From the NCBI RefSeq assembly GCF_024868665.1, contig NC_079913.1, positions 4,164,269-4,228,268 of the forward strand: DNA of 64,000 nucleotides, given 5' to 3'. Within the stretch, counting starts at the first letter, position 1, and each line of letters starts with the position of its first letter. Below are positions 54,568 to 64,000 of this stretch, piece by piece. Below the pieces are notes generated by a model that was not told where the DNA came from, did no database searches, and worked only from the letters and a program-made list of their open reading frames with translations. The DNA is from Triplophysa rosa. Taxonomy: Eukaryota > Chordata > Actinopteri > Cypriniformes > Nemacheilidae. The translations under genes and the position numbers were made by a program.

Positions 54568-54634
54568 GACTCGGTGGCTCAGTAGGTTGAGCAATGAGAT
54601 TCACAGACAGATGGTTGCTGGTTCAAGCCCAGCT
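54568..54634 (+). repeat. tRNA-like module (SINE head), plus strand
   Basis: Contains an A-box-like TCGGTGGCTCAGTAGGTTGAG and, 40 bp on, a B box GGTTCAAGCCC. These are the internal Pol III promoter parts of a tRNA-derived SINE. A SINE body of about 100 bp (AGAAGACCTGAAGCTGATGG) follows without a clear tail. Confidence 0.65.
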
Positions 54635-54978
54635 GAGAGAGACTGAAGAAGACCTGAAGCTGATGGAGGAAGGTGAGTGGCGGTTGAAGTGAAGTGGAGC
54701 TGTGATGGATGAAGAAGGAGGACAGAGGAAAAACACTAACCGCTGAGAAAGGAAATAACTTAATCTCAGTGGGCCAAATGTTTGTTTAAATACTAAGTCA
54801 ACATTGTCGTTTTCTTCAGTAGAATTGCTGCTAGTTATTGTCTCCGAGGTCCGGGGGGGGGGCAGCCCGGATGTTTCCCCCCCACTCTCTGACCACTCAG
54901 TCCAGCCTTGTCTCTCTCTTTCGATTGTCCAGCCTTGTCTCGCGCTCTCTCTGATCCTTCACCATCACACCTCAGTGT

Positions 54979-55053
54979 CCAGACCGGGATTTGAACCGGG
55001 ATCCTCCACACCAGGAGGATGAGCTCATACCACTGAGCCACTGGCACTTCCAC
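54979..55053 (-). repeat. tRNA-like module, minus strand, copy 1
   Basis: On the minus strand it reads GTGGCTCAGTGGTATGAGC (A box) and GGTTCAAATCC (B box, plus 54987-54997), with an intervening near-perfect stem ATCCTCCTGGTGTGGAGGAT resembling an anticodon arm. The acceptor stem is not maintained, so it is tRNA-derived rather than a tRNA gene. Confidence 0.65.
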
Positions 55054-55121
55054 ATCTCAGTGTGTTTTCGGTCATGCCTTGTCATCATTCACACTCACAA
55101 CCTCAAGACACTAAAGCAAAC

Positions 55122-55191
55122 ATGAGGCTTGAACCAGGATTCTCCAGACAAGCAGCTGACGCTCTTACCACTGAGCCACTGGAGCTTCCAC
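55122..55191 (-). repeat. tRNA-like module, minus strand, copy 2
   Basis: Minus strand GTGGCTCAGTGGTAAGAGCG and GGTTCAAGCCTC, with CTGCTTGTCTGGAGAATCC between. It is almost identical to copy 3, 150 bp away, including the flank TGGAGCTTCC versus TGGAACCTCC. Confidence 0.65.
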
Positions 55192-55273
55192 ATGTAAACG
55201 TAAACTGCTTTTTTTGGAGGTTTATTATGTTTCAATAACTTATAAATGAATTTATTTCTGTTGTTTGTCCTTG

Positions 55274-55341
55274 ATGAGACTTGAACCAGGATTCTCCAGA
55301 CAAGCAGCTGACGCTCTTACCACTGAGCCACTGGAGGTTCT
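55274..55341 (-). repeat. tRNA-like module, minus strand, copy 3
   Basis: Minus strand GTGGCTCAGTGGTAAGAGCG and GGTTCAAGTCTC. The spacing and the internal GCTGCTTGTCTGGAGAATCC are the same as in copy 2. Followed on the right by a T-tract (55356-55365) and a TA/CA microsatellite. Confidence 0.65.
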
Positions 55342-55387
55342 GAAGCAATGTCCACCTTTTTTTTTGGACATTTGTCTTTGACAAATA

Positions 55388-55412
55388 CTTATATATATAT
55401 ATATATACACAC

Positions 55413-55443
<31 letters not shown>

Positions 55444-55452
55444 TACACACAC

Positions 55453-55501
<49 letters not shown>

Positions 55502-55545
55502 TACATATACATATACATGCATATATATATATATATACAGTATAT
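55388..55545. repeat. Compound TA / CA / CATA microsatellite
   Basis: Alternating TA, ACAC and ACAT blocks over about 155 bp. Open frames read through it are artefacts. Confidence 0.95.
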
Positions 55546-56122
55546 TGTAACTTTAAAGGGTTTAAACAGTTGATTGAATACTTATATATTTATACTTATA
55601 AAGTGATGAAATTTTAAACAGTATTTCTCACTGTGTCTACACATGAAGACACAAACAACACTGAAACATTCAATAGTTTTTGGGGGGTTGTCTCAATAAT
55701 CAACCAAAAGATTGACATGAAATCTATAAAAGGAACATTTCACATCTCATGTGTTCAAATGTTTTCTTGATTTCTTCAGGATAATTGTCATTTATTCATG
55801 CTGAGGTTTGTTTATGAGCTGATGTTCACAGATATTAAACTCTCTTCAGCTCTCTAATATAATCTTATGAAAGACACACAACAGTATCTTATTATGAGCT
55901 GAATTTGAGTTTATTAGATTTATTTGAATTCATTACAACTTTGAGTTCTTTATTGTGTACAAGAGTCAGTAAACAGAGAAAGCAGAAGTTTTTATCAAAC
56001 GAGAGACTTTATTCATGATCTGACATTAAATATGTAACGGCCTCAAAACAATCACATCATAGAGACATAGGCTCTCTCTCTCTCCCTCTCTGTTACATGA
56101 CCCATCTTATGCATGTCACATG
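55546..56122. other. Intergenic stretch between eps8 and ptpro
   Basis: AT-rich with only short open frames and a CT run near 56071-56090; no RNA gene or transposon ends are recognised. Confidence 0.5.
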
Positions 56123-56603
56123 CAGTGTTGGGTGTAACTAGTTACTAAGTAATTAGTTACTGTAATTTAATTACTTTCCCATTGAAAACGTAAAGTAAGG
56201 GATTACTGTTATTTTTTTCTGTAATTTAATTACAGTTACTTCTGATGTAATTAAACTAAATACTTATGTGTAATATATGTGTGTGCAGAAGAGGAATTTA
56301 CATCAAAATTCAAAGTCTAACTTTAAAATCCGTGCTTTAATGTATAATTCTCACATTTGTAATTAATAATAATACTTTATGTAGTTTTATATTATTTATT
56401 TGAAAGAATTAAAAGAGCCATTTCATGTCTATCCTTGAATCACTTAACTCATCAAGGTTGATGTAGGATATAGAAAGTAATTAGTAATAAGTAATTAAAT
56501 ACTTTTTGAAGAGAGTAACTTGTACAGTAATCAATTACATTATCGAATGTGTAATTAGTAACTAGTAATTAATTACTTTTTCAGAGTAACTTACCCAACA
56601 CTG
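56123..56603. mobile_element. hAT-like MITE with CAGTGTTGGG ends (481 bp)
   Basis: It starts CAGTGTTGGGTGTAACTAG and ends ACTTACCCAACACTG. The flanks GTCACATG (56115-56122) and GTCACGTG (56604-56611) form an 8-bp duplication with one change. Inner repeats TAATTAGTTACT/AGTAACTAGTAATTA are inverted and AT-rich. CAGTGTTGGG is a common terminus of fish hAT-type MITEs. Confidence 0.85.
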
Positions 56604-58302
56604 GTCACGTGCCTGATTAGCAGACAGGAATAAACATGTAAGGTGACAAAAACATTTTTCCACGCGCTTTTTTAAAGAAACTAGTATGTGATGAAATGTC
56701 TACAGTACATTTAGACACTTCCACTGCAATAAAACAGTCGCTGTTACTCCGACAGGAAATAGATAAACGAATGACTTCGAATTTTACGAGGTTCACAGAT
56801 GAAAACATGACACCGCCACAGCTCATACGAATAAGTACTCAAATGTTTATTTTATTTGTTTCAAACAAACAAACACACACATTGAAACTTTGATGGTGAG
56901 TTGATCACAATACACAAGAATGAAGCCAAAAGGCTTTGACCTGAACAAACACTAACGAAAACTCAAACACTGACTTTGCCTTGTCATAACTCCAAATCCT
57001 GATCCAGACAACAGTTGTGTCTAAATACAGATTCACACCTCACACGAACCGTTTCTCTATTTGACCAGCTTCTGCGCTCATGTAAAACGGCCAAAAATAA
57101 AAATGCTTTCATTATTTACTCATCCATGTCATTACAAACCTGTATGACAACATGAGTGTAAATAAAAGACAGGTATTTGCATTTTTGGCTGATCTATACC
57201 TTCAAGTCACGTCAAGTCATCCACATCATTTCACACAATACAGCATTTCAAGTAGAAACCAACAGTATTTACATTACAGTATTTCACTCACCGTCTAATT
57301 ATTGTTGCATTATAAAACTCGTTCTAGCTGTTGCCCAAATGTACAGTAATGAAAGTCTTTATCCGTCTGTAACCTCCAGATGTTTGATAACAGGCAAGTC
57401 TGCTAAAATAAAAAACTTGAGGCTAAACCTAACGATGACACTAAAGTAACTTCTTTCACTTTGCAGCATGCAACGGTCAAACTCGGCACACCGTGGGATG
57501 ATCTGTGGCGTTTCAGGTGCTTCGAGAGCTCACGTTCAACAGCAGCTGGAGTTTAAACTGGCAGGATTCTGATACGAGCTGCTCAACATCACAGTCTGGA
57601 TGAAGAAACACAAGCGTGCGTTTGCTGTCAGTCGTCTCTGTTCTTCAGATGTTGACGCAGCAGGTCCGTGTTGTTGAGGTTACATGATACGCAGGTTTTG
57701 CATTGCAGAGACTCTAAAAACACAATCCACAGTCACAGAAGCGCAGCTACCGGCAGATCTCTCTAAACATGACACGCTTTACAGTAACAGATATGATCAG
57801 TGCAAGACAAACCGTCGATACTCCGCTGTACTCGCTTTAACACACACGTGCGAGTGACTTAAAGGTCTTTTGAACGTGGAATCAGATCAAACACTCTTCA
57901 CATATACTGCGTGTGTGTGTGGCAGTGCTGGAATATGAAAGAACATCACGTCTGAAACCACAGGAGATGTGATGAATCATCTGTGTCCAGCAGAGAGTGG
58001 AGATGATCCTGAGATTAGCACAGAGAAACTAGAGAGTAAAGGTGAATGAAACTGCAGGTCATGCAGTCAGGTGACAGCTGCAGAATGATGCAAGACTTTT
58101 AAGGCATTTGACTGCAGCTGCAGATGAAGAGTGTGGGGGGGGCTGAGGGAAATCTTCTCCTGTGTGGCTGTCGGTTTGTTGGGTTTCGGTGTTGACGTCG
58201 CTCATCTCTGAACACTGATGGGAAACGACAGCAGGACCTGAAAGCAAGCACTCATCGTCAATCATGACGCTTCTGTAAATCTGAATTTCATGGTTTTAAA
58301 GA
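56604..58302. other. ptpro: Probable ptpro 3' UTR and flank
   Basis: On the minus strand, AATAAA-type sequence occurs near 56840-56855, which could end a ptpro 3' UTR of about 2.1 kb. A half copy of the fold-back repeat lies at about 57095-57155 (TTTACTCATCCATGTCATTA, CAAACCTGTATGACAACATG). Nothing else is recognised. Confidence 0.4.
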
Positions 58303-58913
58303 CAGGGTGTCCGCGGTGGTCTTAAAAAGTATTCAAAGTTGATCAATCAATTTAGAGAAAATTAAGGCCCTTAAAAAGTATTAAATGCCACTTTCCAAGG
58401 GATTCAATTTTGTATCATCTTTTCATATTTGTCCAAAGAGGTCATATGCTAAAGTTTGCCTGATTTAATCATTGCGTAGGCGAATAGTGGGAGGACCATT
58501 TAAAGCCGGTTGTTAAACAACATGGTTGACTAATGGGGAAATGCAAGTTTTCGTGTAAATGGTTGGAGGATAAGGAGTAGGAACCATGGCTGAGGGCCAT
58601 CTCTGGGAATAACCGTGATACTGCTCTGTGTGGCGGAAGGCGATTAGCGTAGCCTCGTTTCTCTTTCTAATAAACCTTGCATTGGGTTAGTCACTCAATT
58701 AATTCTCTGGAGCTTCGTTCCCACCCTTCTGAATTATGTTGCATTAATAAAGAGTTATCACAAACTGTTAAGTTGCGCTATCTTACAATCAGTATATAGT
58801 AAATGTAAGTTAAAGTGTCGCCAATGTAACCGGTTAAAGCTTGAAGTGGCGATGAGGTCTTAAAATGTATGGAGTCTTAAAAAAGTAGCTCCATGATTCC
58901 TGTACATACCCTG
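58303..58913. mobile_element. hAT-like element with CAGGGT ends in the ptpro 3' region
   Basis: Left end CAGGGTGTCCGCGGTGGTCT followed by TAAAAAGTATTCAAAG and AAGTATTAAATGCC. Right side AGGTCTTAAAATGTATGGAG and TCTTAAAAAAGTAGC, ending TACATACCCTG. The CAGGGT termini and repeated TCTTAAAAAGT motif are familiar in fish hAT-type repeats. The flanks share only AAAGA. Non-coding. Confidence 0.6.
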
Positions 58914-58995
58914 AAAGAACACATCTACTGCCGGGTATCTGTGAATACGCGTGTGCACAGCAGCCGTGTGTGTGTGTGGAGTGATTCTCACCTCA

Positions 58996-64000
<5,005 letters not shown>

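Noticed and set aside
54979..55341. Three functional tRNA genes on the minus strand
   Set aside because: A and B boxes are present but acceptor stems do not pair, anticodon arms are irregular and no T-run follows correctly; tRNA-derived repeats fit better.

Overview
The window is vertebrate nuclear DNA from a teleost, most likely a cyprinid or close relative. The genes have short GT-AG exons and encode proteins close to their mammalian orthologues. The introns are full of CA/GA microsatellites, minisatellites, small hAT-like elements with 8-bp target duplications, and fold-back repeats of the kind common in cyprinids. The species assignment is an inference. One base (27072) is N.

Layout. 1-2641 (+): 3' part of rtcb (tRNA-splicing ligase). 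4657-19237 (-): xpot (tRNA exportin), tail-to-tail with rtcb; its first coding intron holds a 4.9-kb transposon with a nested element. 22213-23062 (+): crebl2 (small bZIP factor), head-to-head with xpot. 25163-26425 (-): gpr19 (orphan receptor), tail-to-tail with crebl2. 29014-34530 (-): tbk1 (innate-immune kinase). 37949-38020 (+): initiator tRNA-Met. About 38740-53481 (+): eps8 (actin regulator), with candidate alternative exons. 58996-64000 (-): 3' half of ptpro (receptor tyrosine phosphatase), running off the right edge and tail-to-tail with eps8.

Splice models were built by hand from frame, GT-AG junctions and remembered family sequence. Open frames are preserved through every joined exon: xpot 959 aa, tbk1 727 aa, crebl2 125 aa, eps8 825 aa (842 with an extra 51-nt exon). 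Each length is close to the mammalian protein.

The genes are not an operon-like unit. Three share a tRNA theme (rtcb ligates tRNA halves, xpot exports tRNA, and an initiator tRNA lies nearby), but nothing in the sequence shows that this is more than coincidence. I see no phage, CRISPR, toxin or other bacterial-style system and no clearly new protein family. The items most worth checking are the alternative eps8 exons, a CRE/kappaB/ISRE cluster upstream of tbk1, the 4.9-kb transposon with a 6-bp target duplication, a MITE family embedded in TG repeats, and a cluster of tRNA-like modules downstream of eps8.
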